A program made the position numbers and the translations under genes. A DNA stretch of 64,000 nucleotides. It comes from Planktotalea sp. GTDB taxonomy: Bacteria > Pseudomonadota > Alphaproteobacteria > Rhodobacterales > Rhodobacteraceae. The stretch is from assembly GCF_018607995.1 (NCBI RefSeq), contig NZ_JABBAL010000017.1:58543-122542 (forward strand). Direction: 5' to 3'. Below are positions 9,076 through 19,070 of the stretch, in pieces. Numbering within the stretch: position 1 is the stretch's first letter; each line of letters opens with the position of its first letter. A model generated the notes under the pieces. The model worked only from the letters and a program-made list of their open reading frames with translations, did no database searches and was not told where the DNA came from.

Positions 9076-9309
9076 TTAACCCCAGAAAATCCGAGGTGTG
9101 ATCGATTGCGCTTCGCTCCACGCTTTGCGGATCGGCCCTTGCTCGGGCAGCGCCAAATTGCGCACCAACGCGTAAGCCCAAAGCAGTGTGCAAATTGGCA
9201 AAGCGGCTAGCAGAATCAGGCCAAAGTAGACCTTGTATTCATTGCTCGACGCGGACGCAGATTTGCTCTCGTGCGCGTTCCATGAAGCGTTATTTGTAAG
9301 ATCAGACAT
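9076..9309 (-). CDS. pufQ: PufQ, bacteriochlorophyll synthesis regulatory protein
   Basis: Small membrane protein that promotes bacteriochlorophyll formation and is found at the head of puf operons of Rhodobacter relatives. The 77-residue protein starts at the ATG at 9309, with GGGAGGAG eight bases upstream; an in-frame extension to 9375 lies inside bchZ and is not needed. It has one helix (YKVYFGLILLAALPICTLLW region), followed by RNLALPEQGPIRKAWSEA and ITPRIFWG, matching the conserved PufQ tail (PE-GP-ARAW-EA-ITP-IF). It starts one base after the bchZ stop codon. Confidence 0.93.
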   Translation of the reverse strand: MSDLTNNASWNAHESKSASASSNEYKVYFGLILLAALPICTLLWAYALVRNLALPEQGPIRKAWSEAQSITPRIFWG

Positions 9310-9310
9310 A

Positions 9311-10768
9311 TTAGGCTCCTCCCGAAGCTGGTTGGAGGTCTTCCACAATTTCAAGGAAAACCCGTTCCGCCCCACTTTCGAGCGCGCGCTTTTCAGCAGC
9401 GTCCCGTAGCGTTTTTGCAGCAGAAATTCGTGTCAGGATGGGGTGGTTCGCCACGATCTCATCCAGTCGTTTTTGTGCATCCGCATCCCAAGGGAAATCG
9501 CGACGCAGTTGTGTCGGTGTTGCAGGCGTTTCGTCCATTTCCGTGCCCAATGGCAGAATATGGAAGAGGGCATCAAAGAGGCTGTTGCAGACCTCTTGAA
9601 CCAGATACGTCGCCCCCGCGTAGCCCATGAAAGGCGTGCCCGTCGCGCGCCGGATGGCGGCACCAGGAAAGGACGCAGGAATGAACGAAGGCGCAGGCCC
9701 GAAGCCTGATTTCATCTCCGCAAGGTACATTTTTTCATTGATGGACCCCATCACAATAAGCGGACGTTTTTGGTGCATCATTGCGCGCACTTCGTCATTG
9801 TTCGTCTTTTTGCCGCGAAGGCGTGCAACAGCAAAAGCGCAAGGTAGACCCAAATCATCCTCAAGAAACTTACGAACTCCACGCGTGTAGGTTTCATTGG
9901 CAACAATTGCGAAGGACGCAGTCGCAAAGAAATCCTGAGTTACAGAGCGCCACAAATCCCAAACGGGTTTGATGGTGGAGTGCTTTTCCTGTTCAATGAA
10001 CGGCTCAGGATCGAGACCTAGGTGCTCACCCAATGTGCGCAAGAATTTCGTAGTTGAATCGATGCCAACGGGCGCTTGCAAGTACGGCTTGCCAAGCACC
10101 TCGCAAAGTCCACGTCCAAACTCGCGATACATGCAGATGTTCACATCCGCATTTACCAAGCCACGCATTTCAGCGACATGCGCACCGAGCGGCATGACCA
10201 TGTTGATCTCAGCGCCAATGCCTTCAACGAGACGGCGGATTTCGGCCAGATCAGAGGGCATGTTAAACGTGCCATACATTGGCCCAAGGATATTCACGCG
10301 AGGCTTCGCGTCCTCGGTCCGTTTCTTTTCAGGTGGCATACGGCCTTTGGTCATGCCAAATTCCGTAAAGATCCAAGTCATCGCGCGATCTGCGGCTTCC
10401 CATTGATCTTCATCAATCGTGCGCGGTAGAAAGCGTTGGATGTTCGTGCCTTGCGGCGTCACGCCACCACCAATCATCTCAGCGATAGAGCCTGTGACAA
10501 CGACCGCAGGAAGCGCGGGATCAAGCACGCCCCAAGCGCGCTTCATCGACTCTTCCGTGCCAGCACCCATCTCTTCTTCGGCGAGGCCCGTCACCACAAT
10601 CGGGAGCTCATGCGGTGGCAAAGCATCGGTGTAGTGAAGCACGGATGTGACCGGGAGGTTTTCACATCCAACGGGTCCGTCAATGACACATTGCAAGCCT
10701 TTGACAGCGCAAAATGCGTAAACAGCGCCCCAGTATCCGCCCGCGCGGTCGTGATCTTGAACTAACAT
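9311..10768 (-). CDS. bchZ: Chlorophyllide a reductase subunit Z
   Basis: With BchY forms the nitrogenase-like catalytic component that reduces ring B of chlorophyllide a. The 485-residue sequence begins with [18 protein letters not shown] and [10 protein letters not shown], holding N-terminal cysteines of the family. Normal length. Its start shares bases with the bchY stop (TAATG at 10766-10770), so translation is coupled; pufQ follows after one base. This continuity places puf under both the bchC promoter and any local promoter. Confidence 0.97.
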   Translation of the reverse strand: MLVQDHDRAGGYWGAVYAFCAVKGLQCVIDGPVGCENLPVTSVLHYTDALPPHELPIVVTGLAEEEMGAGTEESMKRAWGVLDPALPAVVVTGSIAEMIGGGVTPQGTNIQRFLPRTIDEDQWEAADRAMTWIFTEFGMTKGRMPPEKKRTEDAKPRVNILGPMYGTFNMPSDLAEIRRLVEGIGAEINMVMPLGAHVAEMRGLVNADVNICMYREFGRGLCEVLGKPYLQAPVGIDSTTKFLRTLGEHLGLDPEPFIEQEKHSTIKPVWDLWRSVTQDFFATASFAIVANETYTRGVRKFLEDDLGLPCAFAVARLRGKKTNNDEVRAMMHQKRPLIVMGSINEKMYLAEMKSGFGPAPSFIPASFPGAAIRRATGTPFMGYAGATYLVQEVCNSLFDALFHILPLGTEMDETPATPTQLRRDFPWDADAQKRLDEIVANHPILTRISAAKTLRDAAEKRALESGAERVFLEIVEDLQPASGGA

Positions 10769-12423
10769 TAGATCATCTCCGCTGCTTTGGCGGCTTTCGC
10801 GGCGCGTTCTAGTTTCTTAAGGTTCGTGGTACGGAAATTCGGGTGCAAGTTCGGGGATTTCTCCCACACGCCTGCAGTGTCAGCATTGCCGACGCCTTCA
10901 AAGAATTCGCGCATATTAGCCATGCGATCTTTGTTACCAATCGCAGCGTTCACGACTTGCGCAAGCGAGCCTGCCCCAGCAGCGCCCATCAGCGGACGCG
11001 CAGAGATAAGGTTGGTGAAATAAAGCGACGGAATTCCCAGCTCTTTACCCTTCTGAACAACAGGCGTTGTCCCGATGGCGAGGTCAGGTTTAATCGCTTC
11101 CATCGCAGCACAATCATCCTCAAGCGAAGCACGGTATTTTACTTGAACGCCTTTCGCCTCTAACCAAGCCGCATCATCTGCGGACCAAGGTGTCTTGGGG
11201 CAAGCGGTGCCCACATAAGGAACTTCAGCACCACTTTCGATCAGTAAGCGCGCAACCAAAAGTTCGCTGCCTTCATAGCCGGACAGCGTGATCGTGCCTT
11301 TGATCGGTGTCGCAGCAAGCGCTTCTTTGATCATTGGTAGGAACTGATTTTGGGCCGCGGCAATTTGATCTGCGGGCAGATTGAACGCCTCACCAATGTT
11401 CGCAAGCCAGTTACGCGTGCCATCTAAACCAACAGGCGCAGAACCAATCACAGGACGCCCCGCTGCTTGGAATTCGCGCACGGACGCTGTGTAGAACGGA
11501 TGGATCGCAGCAACAGCACCGCAATCAAGCGCCGCATAAAGCTCACGCCATTCACGGCACGGAACCACAGGACCGGCGGCAAGGCCAAGAGGTGCGAGCA
11601 TTTGACCAATCACCATCGGATCGGCTGGGAACATTTCACCAAGCAGCGACACGGTCGGTCGATCCGACTTACCGCTCGCAGGCATCGGCACAGGGCCTGC
11701 CTCGATCTCTTCACGCGCGTAATTCAGCATCGCCCCTGCAAGAACGTCTTTTGCCTCCGCGTGAGTAGGAATGCCGAAACCAGGCACGTCAATGCCAACG
11801 ATGCGCACGCCGTTAATCTCCTTCGGGAGAAGACGGAGCGGAACACCAGAGGCCGTCGGAACACAAAGGTTCGTCACAACAACTGAGTCAAGCTTTTCGG
11901 GGTCCGCAATGTCATGCACCGCTTCGCGAATGTCCTCGAACAGTTTGCCCGTGACCAAGGTTTCCGAATTGAACGGAACGTAGCCGACAGAACGTCGCGC
12001 GCCATAGAAATGCGACACAAACGAGAGGCCATAAACGCAGCAGGCAGATCCACTGAGGATCGTCGCAGTGCGTTTCATCCTTAATCCAACGCGCAAAGAG
12101 CCGAATGCGGGGCACATGCTCTGCGGCTTGTCATGTGGTCCTTGCGGGTAATCCGCCGCGTATTGATCCAAAATGTCAGACTTGCCAGCAGCCCGCGCCG
12201 CCGCTTCCATCTGAGCCGTGCCAGCAGAACACCCACCCTCAAGAGCGATCTCTTTGACTTCTGCAGGAGCGTCTTTTGGAACTTCGAACGTCATTGGAGA
12301 ACTGACGTCGATAATGCCCAAATCAGCGGGTGCTTTCACGTCTTTATCAGCGGGCACGATTTGTACCTCGCCGTTCTCATCATATGCAACTTCATAGCCG
12401 TCACGGCCCAAACCTTCGCTCAT
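10768..12423 (-). CDS. bchY: Chlorophyllide a reductase subunit Y
   Basis: Nitrogenase MoFe-like partner of BchZ. The 551-residue sequence carries the iron-sulfur cysteines in EGGCSAGT (about residue 64), QSMCPAFGS (about 103) and [11 protein letters not shown] (about 126), and a NifN/BchN-like central fold. AGGAGG precedes the ATG. It is rather long for BchY, with an N-terminal stretch of about 50 acidic residues before the first conserved cysteine. It lies 39 bp downstream of bchX. Confidence 0.96.
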   Translation of the reverse strand: MSEGLGRDGYEVAYDENGEVQIVPADKDVKAPADLGIIDVSSPMTFEVPKDAPAEVKEIALEGGCSAGTAQMEAAARAAGKSDILDQYAADYPQGPHDKPQSMCPAFGSLRVGLRMKRTATILSGSACCVYGLSFVSHFYGARRSVGYVPFNSETLVTGKLFEDIREAVHDIADPEKLDSVVVTNLCVPTASGVPLRLLPKEINGVRIVGIDVPGFGIPTHAEAKDVLAGAMLNYAREEIEAGPVPMPASGKSDRPTVSLLGEMFPADPMVIGQMLAPLGLAAGPVVPCREWRELYAALDCGAVAAIHPFYTASVREFQAAGRPVIGSAPVGLDGTRNWLANIGEAFNLPADQIAAAQNQFLPMIKEALAATPIKGTITLSGYEGSELLVARLLIESGAEVPYVGTACPKTPWSADDAAWLEAKGVQVKYRASLEDDCAAMEAIKPDLAIGTTPVVQKGKELGIPSLYFTNLISARPLMGAAGAGSLAQVVNAAIGNKDRMANMREFFEGVGNADTAGVWEKSPNLHPNFRTTNLKKLERAAKAAKAAEMI

Positions 12424-12462
12424 GACGATCCTCCTAAGCGGAGGTTTATGGGATCTATGCGA

Positions 12463-13467
12463 TTAAGCATCGTCATACACCACTTCAAGACTGACCTTAG
12501 GCTTGGAAAACTTGCCACGCATGTCTTCATCCGTGGCAGGCACTAGCTGGTAATCACCACCTGTATCTTTAGCGTCGAACAGACCCAAAAGACCGTCTTG
12601 ATCAAGTGGCGTCGGGCGCACAGGTGGCGCGATGCCAACGGCTTCGCCAAGCTGGGCAAACAGCCCACCCCACTGAGACTCTTTTGTGCCAACAATCTGG
12701 TAGTTTGCAGATTTCTTGCGCAGATCGTCATCCTGCGGAATTGCCGCGAGAACGGGAATATCGACCGCTTCAGCAAAGGCTTGCGCCTCACCAGAGCCGT
12801 CATCTTTGTTGATCACAAGACCCGCGACACCAACATTGCCACCAAGCTTGCGGAAATATTCCACGGCGGAGCACACGTTGTTCGCCACATAAAGCGATTG
12901 CAAATCGTTGGACGCAACAAGGATAACTTTCTGCGCCATATCGCGTGCGATAGGCAGGCCAAAACCGCCGCAAACCACGTCGCCTAAAAAATCGAGTAGG
13001 ACGTAGTCGAAATCCCAATCGTGGAAACCCAGCTTTTCGAGAAGCTCGAAACCATGAATAATTCCGCGACCACCGCAGCCACGACCGACCTCTGGTCCGC
13101 CAAGTTCCATCGCGAAGACACCGCCACGCTTGAAGCAAACATCACCGATCTTTACCTCTTCACCAGCAACCTTTTTAGCACCAGACGTTTCAATGATCGT
13201 GGGGCAAGCTTTGCCGCCGAACAATAGGGATGTCGTATCAGACTTCGGATCACAGCCAATCAGCAAAACCCGCTTGCCCTGCTCAGCCATCATGTGGCTG
13301 AGGTTCGCGAGCGTGAAGGATTTGCCAATGCCGCCTTTTCCATAGATCGCAATGATCTGGGTTTTGCTCGTCGGTTCACCTTGCGGCACTTCCAAAGACG
13401 GCTCGACAGCGGCTTCATCACGCAGGCGTTGGTCAAAGTCTTTGAGATTTGGCACTTCGTCTTTCAC
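12463..13467 (-). CDS. bchX: Chlorophyllide a reductase iron protein subunit X
   Basis: ATP-dependent electron donor to BchYZ, related to nitrogenase iron protein. The P-loop [12 protein letters not shown], the GCDPKSDTT switch region and the 4Fe-4S cysteines in GRGCGGRG and DVVCGGFG are clear. I chose the GTG at 13467: it forms a GTGA overlap with the bchC stop, has GGAGGG eight bases upstream, begins [12 protein letters not shown] like R. capsulatus MTDAPNLKGFD, and gives 334 residues, close to the usual 333. The ATG at 13503 would add 12 residues inside bchC and lacks this support. Confidence 0.95.
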   Translation of the reverse strand: MKDEVPNLKDFDQRLRDEAAVEPSLEVPQGEPTSKTQIIAIYGKGGIGKSFTLANLSHMMAEQGKRVLLIGCDPKSDTTSLLFGGKACPTIIETSGAKKVAGEEVKIGDVCFKRGGVFAMELGGPEVGRGCGGRGIIHGFELLEKLGFHDWDFDYVLLDFLGDVVCGGFGLPIARDMAQKVILVASNDLQSLYVANNVCSAVEYFRKLGGNVGVAGLVINKDDGSGEAQAFAEAVDIPVLAAIPQDDDLRKKSANYQIVGTKESQWGGLFAQLGEAVGIAPPVRPTPLDQDGLLGLFDAKDTGGDYQLVPATDEDMRGKFSKPKVSLEVVYDDA

Positions 13468-14405
13468 GTCGCGTCCCTCCAATTCAGCATCATTTTGAGG
13501 CATTCAGGATCGCTGAACGCCTGCTCATATGCAGCTGGCGCATCGGCTGAATGCGCGCTGTGCGTGATAAGACCGCCAAGGCTCAGCGCGCCGCTTTCGA
13601 CCAGCGCGCGTGTGGCAATCAAATCATCCCTGTTCCATTCAGCCGCGACGCGAAAACGTGCTTCCTTCATGAAAGCAGGCGGGAAGGCGAAGCTGATGGT
13701 ATCTGTGTAAAATCCGGCGAGAACGATCTCTCCGCCGCGTGCGATCCGTCCGATAAGGTCACCAAGCACAGCAGTGGACCCAGACGCATCGTAGATAGAT
13801 TCATAGTTGCGACGCGGATCATCCTCTGGAGCGATCACATCATATCCAGCAGTGCCTGTACGGCGAGCCGGGTCAATTTCCCAAACCGTGGGCGCAGGCG
13901 CACCAGCGGAAAGTGTGAGACGTGCAAGTAAACGACCAAGAACGCCATGACCAACAATCAAATCAGGAACCGCTTTGCCCGGCCCCGCCATCGCGTGACG
14001 TGCAGTCGCAGCCAAAGCAAGCAAAGCACCCTCAGCGCCAAAACCTGCATCAACTTTCGTGACGCGATCCTCGTTGCTGACCAAAGTGCGCGACGCGCCA
14101 CCGAACAGGCCAAACGCGCCCTCATAACAATTCGCACCGGGGACAAAGACAGTGTCACCCGCCTTATAGATGCTACCCATGGGCGCTTCGATGACTTCGC
14201 CCATGGTTTCATAGCCGGGCACAAGTGGGAAACCCATTCCCGGGAAGGGGGGCATAGCACCGGACCAAAACAGTTTTTCGGTGCCCGTGGAAATGCCAGA
14301 GTGATTCACTTCGATTACCAAATCACCATCGCTGGGCGGCGTGATCTGCAAAACGTCTAAGGCCAGATCCTTCGGGCCTTTCAGCAAAACAGCAGTTGTT
14401 TCCAT
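13464..14405 (-). CDS. bchC: Bacteriochlorophyllide a dehydrogenase (3-hydroxyethyl oxidation)
   Basis: Zinc-alcohol-dehydrogenase-like enzyme that oxidises the C3 hydroxyethyl group to acetyl in bacteriochlorophyllide a. With the ATG at 14405 the protein has 313 residues, as usual for BchC; GAGGGG lies six bases upstream and an in-frame extension to 14507 would run through the promoter. Motifs: [24 protein letters not shown] and [13 protein letters not shown] (nucleotide-binding). First gene of the bchCXYZ-puf unit, controlled by the paired palindromes at 14473-14516. Confidence 0.95.
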   Translation of the reverse strand: METTAVLLKGPKDLALDVLQITPPSDGDLVIEVNHSGISTGTEKLFWSGAMPPFPGMGFPLVPGYETMGEVIEAPMGSIYKAGDTVFVPGANCYEGAFGLFGGASRTLVSNEDRVTKVDAGFGAEGALLALAATARHAMAGPGKAVPDLIVGHGVLGRLLARLTLSAGAPAPTVWEIDPARRTGTAGYDVIAPEDDPRRNYESIYDASGSTAVLGDLIGRIARGGEIVLAGFYTDTISFAFPPAFMKEARFRVAAEWNRDDLIATRALVESGALSLGGLITHSAHSADAPAAYEQAFSDPECLKMMLNWRDAT

Positions 14406-14472
14406 GTTGACCCCCTCGGTGATCTTGCCGGTACCACGTTCAAAAGACTCAGGTGCGACATTACTTCTCATG

Positions 14473-14516
14473 TGTAAGGTAAAACTGACAATCTTAAGTG
14501 TCAACAAAAACTGACA
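14473..14516 (-). promoter_or_regulatory. Paired CrtJ/PpsR operator at bchC
   Basis: Two exact TGT-N12-ACA palindromes at 14473-14490 and 14499-14516, separated by 8 bp. This is the spacing and number described for the CrtJ/PpsR-bound bchC promoter of R. capsulatus. They overlap the predicted -10 and -35 hexamers, so the aerobic repressor would exclude RNA polymerase. Confidence 0.9.
14476..14504 (-). promoter_or_regulatory. Sigma-70-type promoter of bchC
   Basis: On the minus strand TTGACA (14504-14499) and TACCTT (14481-14476) are spaced by 17 bp, with bchC starting about 70 bp downstream. The -35 is consensus and the -10 is poor, which fits a repressible or activator-assisted promoter. 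Confidence 0.75.
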
Positions 14517-14532
14517 CTTATCCTAACGGTTA

Positions 14533-15660
14533 TTATTTACGCGCATATAAACAAGTGGTCACGAAGGGGCGCATTGACTTGGGCATCGTGATATTTTCAA
14601 AGCCAGCTTCCTCACAAAGCGTTTTTATCTCAGCGGCAGAACGCGCTTTGCCGGTTTGCATCGCCAATGTATAAAGCGCGAAATAGACATCGCCCGCGCG
14701 TTCAGGTTTTTGGCCACCAGACATAGGTTCGGAAATTATCAACTGGCCACCGCTTGGCAGCGCCTCATAGCATTTCGCCAAAAGTTGGCGCACCGTGCTG
14801 TCGCTATGATCATAAAGCACACGGATCAGGCTAATCGCATCAGCTCCAGTAGAGATCGGATCGGTCTTGAACGACGCGCATTCGAATCGCGCGCGCCCGC
14901 TCATACCTGCAGTTTCAAACCGCGCAGTAGAGCTTGGCGCGACCTCCGGCAGATCGAAGACAACCAGTTCTAGATCTGGATAAGCATTGCCCACCACCTC
15001 AAGAAACGCGCCAGAGCCACCGCCCACATCGCGCAGTGTTTTGATGCCGGAGAAATCGATCGCGCGCAGGGTATCTTGTGCCACCAACTCTTGGCTTTGC
15101 GCCATAAGGTCGGAATAAGTCGCGGCTACATCCGGTTCCATCCCACCGCCAAAGACGTAAGGCCAAAAAGACGCCAGCTCCGTCTCTGTTTCGCCACGAA
15201 AGAACGAGACTGGATCAGAGAGATCGCGGTAAAGGATATCATGATGCTTGATCATCGCGCTTAGGCCTGGAACACCCACAAGTGCTGCACCCCTTTGCGT
15301 CAAAACGTATAGACCACCGCGCTTTTGCTTGATCAGCTGAATCGCGACGCTTGCACGCAAAAGGATCAGCATTCGCTCTTCCGGCACACGGCAAACATGG
15401 GCCAGTTGCATCACCGTCATCGGCTCATCCAGCAAGCGTTTGGGGATATCAAACTGCACCAAAGCCATTAAAACTTGCGACTGGCAAAACCCTGCGAGCA
15501 AATCAAACAGCGCTTCGCCTTCGCGCCGCACAATGCCGCGTGTCAAAGGAAACCCAGCGGCCCATGTCTGAAATTTACGCGATGAAATCAGTCTCGCGAA
15601 AAAACCACCCTTAGGCTTTTTCGCTAGTGCGCTTGGTATATCCATGCGCGCATCGGTCAT
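14533..15660 (-). CDS. crtF: Demethylspheroidene / hydroxyneurosporene O-methyltransferase
   Basis: SAM-dependent methyltransferase that makes the methoxy group of spheroidene. The 375-residue sequence has an N-terminal helical dimerisation region with a winged-helix part (about 60-150), the SAM motif LRDVGGGSGAFLE (about residues 211-223), the acid loop LVVFDLPEV, and the late motif SGGQLIISEP. It abuts crtE: its ATG at 15660 is adjacent to the crtE stop at 15661. Transcription comes from the crtE promoter region; the gene ends 17 bp before the bchC operator. Confidence 0.94.
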   Translation of the reverse strand: MTDARMDIPSALAKKPKGGFFARLISSRKFQTWAAGFPLTRGIVRREGEALFDLLAGFCQSQVLMALVQFDIPKRLLDEPMTVMQLAHVCRVPEERMLILLRASVAIQLIKQKRGGLYVLTQRGAALVGVPGLSAMIKHHDILYRDLSDPVSFFRGETETELASFWPYVFGGGMEPDVAATYSDLMAQSQELVAQDTLRAIDFSGIKTLRDVGGGSGAFLEVVGNAYPDLELVVFDLPEVAPSSTARFETAGMSGRARFECASFKTDPISTGADAISLIRVLYDHSDSTVRQLLAKCYEALPSGGQLIISEPMSGGQKPERAGDVYFALYTLAMQTGKARSAAEIKTLCEEAGFENITMPKSMRPFVTTCLYARK

Positions 15661-16548
15661 TTATTCACCTGGAATTTTGTTGGCCTGACTAGCACGCCAT
15701 TTCAAAGGCGTAAGCACTTCTGCTTGCATGTTCACCAGCTTAGCCAAACCTGCTTCACCAGGACATTTTGGAATCGAGGCAATTGCACCGCTTAGGATGT
15801 CTTTCATCCGATCAATAGCGCCGTATACGCCAAATTCAGTTACCGCATTTGGGCGCCCATGCAGATCATCCTGACCCACAGGCTTTCCCAAAGTTTCTTC
15901 GTCATAGAGCGCATCACGCAGGTCATCGGCCACTTGGAAGGCTTCACCAATGCGCGCGCCCAGTTCTTCCCATTGCTCGCCCTCTTGGCCCGCTGCAATC
16001 GCGCCCATTTGTGTCGCTGCAATGAACAATGCACCGGTTTTGGAACGATGATAGGCGGCAAGATCAACCGTGCTTTCGCTTTCCCACCCCTGCCCTGCGC
16101 AAATGCCGTTGGGCATGCCTGTGCGATCTGCGAGAACCTTCATCAAGCCAATCACACGCATGGGATCAAGGCCGGCAACTTCGGTGAGAACAGAGAAGGC
16201 CATGACGATAAGGCTGTCACCTGTGAGCACCGCGAGCGGCTCGCTGAATTCGATATGTGTCGTTGGCTTGCCGCGCCGCGTATCTGCGTCATCAAAACAG
16301 GGCAAATCATCATGGACGAGGGATGCGCAGTGAATCAACTCAAGCGCGACTGCCGCCGCATCGGCAATTTTGGGGGCATCATCACCACAGGCCGCAGCGA
16401 CGCTGAGCAAAATGTTCGGACGAATGCGTGCTCCACCAGGACTGACAGAATAGTGCAACGCGCGCGCGAGTTTGTCAGGGGATGGCACCGCTTGACCGGC
16501 CTTGATTGCACGCGACATGGCGCTTTCGATGCGCTTTGCAAAATCCAT
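15661..16548 (-). CDS. crtE: Geranylgeranyl diphosphate synthase
   Basis: Prenyltransferase supplying the C20 precursor for phytoene and the pigment tail. The 295-residue sequence has the first Asp-rich motif DDLPCFDDADTRRGKPTTH (about residues 80-98), and the second region QVADDLRDALYD with the DDxxD pattern. Length is normal and AAAGGAG is six bases upstream of the ATG. It is transcribed leftward with crtF and divergently from crtD. Confidence 0.95.
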   Translation of the reverse strand: MDFAKRIESAMSRAIKAGQAVPSPDKLARALHYSVSPGGARIRPNILLSVAAACGDDAPKIADAAAVALELIHCASLVHDDLPCFDDADTRRGKPTTHIEFSEPLAVLTGDSLIVMAFSVLTEVAGLDPMRVIGLMKVLADRTGMPNGICAGQGWESESTVDLAAYHRSKTGALFIAATQMGAIAAGQEGEQWEELGARIGEAFQVADDLRDALYDEETLGKPVGQDDLHGRPNAVTEFGVYGAIDRMKDILSGAIASIPKCPGEAGLAKLVNMQAEVLTPLKWRASQANKIPGE

Positions 16549-16581
16549 CCGGCACTCCTTTAGCGGTTCGACAGCTCAAGT

Positions 16582-16624
16582 TGTATTTTCTTGAAGACTA
16601 CTAATATGTAAACTAAACTGGACA
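16582..16624. promoter_or_regulatory. CrtJ/PpsR operator between crtE and crtD
   Basis: An exact TGT-N12-ACA palindrome lies at 16607-16624. Seven bases to its left, 16582-16599 reads TGT-N12-ACT, a one-base-degenerate copy. The pair lies in the 123-bp divergent spacer. A rightward promoter TTGAAG (16591-16596), 17 bp, TAAACT (16614-16619) overlaps both. Control of both crtEF and crtDC is inferred. Confidence 0.75.
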
Positions 16625-16671
16625 CATTCGAGCAGCCTGTCAATCCAAAGCCTGCGAAGGGAACCTGTTTA

Positions 16672-18159
16672 ATGACCACAGCTGCCCCTCATATTGCGAT
16701 CATTGGCGCTGGTATCGCTGGCCTTGCGGCTGCGTTGCGCCTTTCATACGCCGGGTGCCGGGTTACTGTTTTAGAGCGTCACGCGGGTCCTGGTGGCAAG
16801 ATGCGCAAGCTGCCGACGATCGCTGGTGACGTGGACGCGGGCCCCACTGTTTTAACGATGAAATCTGTTTTTGAGGACCTCTTTGCCGATGCAGGTTTGC
16901 GCCTTGAGGATCACGTGACGCTACAAGCTGAGGATATTCTCGCCCGCCATTTCTGGCGCGATGGCAAAGTGTTAGACCTTATGCGCGACGCAGCGCATAG
17001 CCGCGAGAATGTGGCGCGTGCGTTCGGATCCAGCGGTGCCGAAGAGTTCACAGCTTTCTGCCAACAAACAGACCATCTCTTTGATGCATTCGATGGTCCA
17101 ATGATTCGCTCAGCGCAGCCCTCCCTCGCTGAGCTTGCACTCACCGTTGCAAAATCCCCCAAGCTTCTGCGCGCGATGAGACCGCTCAGCACGCTTACGC
17201 AAAACTTGAACAGGCATTTCACCGATCCCCGTCTCGCCCAGCTTTTTGCACGCTATGCGACCTATGTCGGGGGCCTGCCCACGCAGTCACCCTCGCTTTT
17301 GAGTTTAATTTGGCAAGCTGAAAATAAAGGAGTCTGGTACGTCAAAGGGGGTATGCATCAACTTGCACAAAGCATCGTAAAGGCCGCGCGCGGGTTTGGC
17401 GCGGAATTTGTGTTTAACGCTCATGTCACGCGCATCAAAACACAAGATGGCAGCGCTTGCGCTGTGCAAACCGAAGACACGCGCTACGCTGTGGATGCCG
17501 TGCTGTTCAACGGCGATCCAAATGCACTGCAAACTGGCCTGCTTGGTCCAACGTTTGAGAAAGCCGTCGATAAAGGCATGACCACCCCTCGCAGTCTATC
17601 GGCCAATGTCATGTCGTTTGCAGCCATTCCCAAGGGCGTGGACCTTGCCGCGCACAACGTCTTTTTCGCGAGAGATCCTCAAACGGAATACGCCCCGCTC
17701 GCCAGAGGCCGGCAACAGCACGATCCGACGCTCTACATTTGCGCACAAGATCGGTTTGGCGGTGCGACGCCTGATGGTCCTGAACGCTTCGAAATTATCC
17801 TCAACAGCCCGCCAAATGATATAAATGCCGCCCCAAGTAAGAAAGAAACAGAGCAATGTCAGACCTTGATCCTTCAACAGCTCGACCAATTTGGTCTCAA
17901 TTTCTCTCCCCAACCTGCGCCCGACACTCTGACGATGACCAAACACTTCGCTCAGCTTTTTCCAGCAAGCCACGGATCCCTTTACGGACGGTCCCCACAT
18001 GGGATGATGGCCGCGTTCAAACGTCCGAGCGCGCGCAGCAAGGTGAAGGGGCTTTATCTGGCAGGAGGCGGCACGCATCCGGGGGCGGGGGTGCCGATGG
18101 CAACCCTCTCCGGCGCGCATGCGGCCGCGGCGATCTTGAGCGACCTAACTTCAACATAG
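16672..18159 (+). CDS. crtD: Methoxyneurosporene / 1-hydroxycarotenoid 3,4-desaturase
   Basis: FAD-dependent carotenoid desaturase. The 495-residue sequence starts with the dinucleotide-binding IIGAGIAGLAAALRLSYAG (about 9-27) and LERHAGPGGKM, and ends with the CrtI-family signature LYLAGGGTHPGAGVPMATLS. It differs from CrtI by position next to crtC and by the DAGPTVLTM N-terminal block, as in Rhodobacter CrtD. crtC starts two bases after its stop. Confidence 0.94.
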   Translation: MTTAAPHIAIIGAGIAGLAAALRLSYAGCRVTVLERHAGPGGKMRKLPTIAGDVDAGPTVLTMKSVFEDLFADAGLRLEDHVTLQAEDILARHFWRDGKVLDLMRDAAHSRENVARAFGSSGAEEFTAFCQQTDHLFDAFDGPMIRSAQPSLAELALTVAKSPKLLRAMRPLSTLTQNLNRHFTDPRLAQLFARYATYVGGLPTQSPSLLSLIWQAENKGVWYVKGGMHQLAQSIVKAARGFGAEFVFNAHVTRIKTQDGSACAVQTEDTRYAVDAVLFNGDPNALQTGLLGPTFEKAVDKGMTTPRSLSANVMSFAAIPKGVDLAAHNVFFARDPQTEYAPLARGRQQHDPTLYICAQDRFGGATPDGPERFEIILNSPPNDINAAPSKKETEQCQTLILQQLDQFGLNFSPQPAPDTLTMTKHFAQLFPASHGSLYGRSPHGMMAAFKRPSARSKVKGLYLAGGGTHPGAGVPMATLSGAHAAAAILSDLTST

Positions 18160-18161
18160 AC

Positions 18162-19070
18162 GTGCCTGCGGGTGGATATGCATGGTGGTATGTAGACGGT
18201 GTAAGCGATGATGGCACGCGCGCGGTTTCTGTTATCGGCTTCATCGGCTCTGTCTTTTCACCGTGGTACGCGTGGTCAGGGCGCGGTGAGCCAAGCAATC
18301 ATTGCTGTATTAATGTGGCGACTTACGGCAGGGGCGGGCGTTTCGCGATGACAGATCGCGGCAGTTCTGCTTTGCGCCAAAGCGAGGATTGCTTGCAAGT
18401 CGGTCCTTCCTCCATGCGCTGGGACAATGGCGCGTTGATCATCGACATTAACGAGGTGTCTTCCCTCCCTCTCATCTCACGCATGCGCGGGCAAATCCGC
18501 CTGCTCCCTTCCGCGGTAACCAGCGTTGAAATGCCCCTCACCCTAGATGGCGCACATGTCTGGCGCCCTTTTGCGCCAACCGCACGCATCAGCGTCGATC
18601 TGGAAGCAAAGGGTTGGCAATTCGAAGGGCACGGTTATTTCGACAGCAATTTCGGCACGCGCCGTTTGGAGAATGATTTCACCACATGGAACTGGGCGCG
18701 CTATCCAACAGCAACGGGTTCCACCTGTTTTTATGATGCGAACCGATGCGATGGGTCTGTGCTTGATGCGGCGATCAACTTTGACGAAGACGGCAACGCG
18801 CTTGCAGTTTCTGGCCCACCGAAGACACCGATCAAACGCACGCTTTGGGCATTGAGACGCGACACGCGCGCGGATGTGGGCACAACGCCCAAGCAAGTCA
18901 AAGCCATGCTTGATGCGCCGTTTTATTCTCGCTCTGTCGTGCAGACGACAATCGATGGCGAACGTGTTGAGGGCGTGCACGAAGCGCTTAATCTCAATCG
19001 CTACGGCTCAAACCTGATCAAGCCCATGCTCGCTGTGCGCGTGCCGCGCCGCAAGAACTGGACGTTTTAG
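18162..19070 (+). CDS. crtC: Hydroxyneurosporene synthase (acyclic carotenoid 1,2-hydratase)
   Basis: Adds water to the psi end group of neurosporene-type carotenoids. Family blocks are clear: PAGGYAWWYVDGVSDDG, FIGSVFSPWYAWSGRGEP, the NHCCINVATYG region, GHGYFDSNFGTRRLE and WNWARYPT. The start is uncertain. The frame is open back to 17856 inside crtD, but no ATG occurs in a plausible place. GTG at 18162, two bases after the crtD stop, gives 302 residues and begins exactly at the conserved VPAGGYAWWY. Translational coupling to crtD is likely. The stop codon overlaps the tspO stop by four bases on the other strand. Confidence 0.88.
   Translation: MPAGGYAWWYVDGVSDDGTRAVSVIGFIGSVFSPWYAWSGRGEPSNHCCINVATYGRGGRFAMTDRGSSALRQSEDCLQVGPSSMRWDNGALIIDINEVSSLPLISRMRGQIRLLPSAVTSVEMPLTLDGAHVWRPFAPTARISVDLEAKGWQFEGHGYFDSNFGTRRLENDFTTWNWARYPTATGSTCFYDANRCDGSVLDAAINFDEDGNALAVSGPPKTPIKRTLWALRRDTRADVGTTPKQVKAMLDAPFYSRSVVQTTIDGERVEGVHEALNLNRYGSNLIKPMLAVRVPRRKNWTF

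Noticed and set aside
17856..18161. Long crtC frame starting inside crtD
   Set aside because: The extra part is Arg/Gly-rich out-of-frame crtD sequence with no CrtC similarity.
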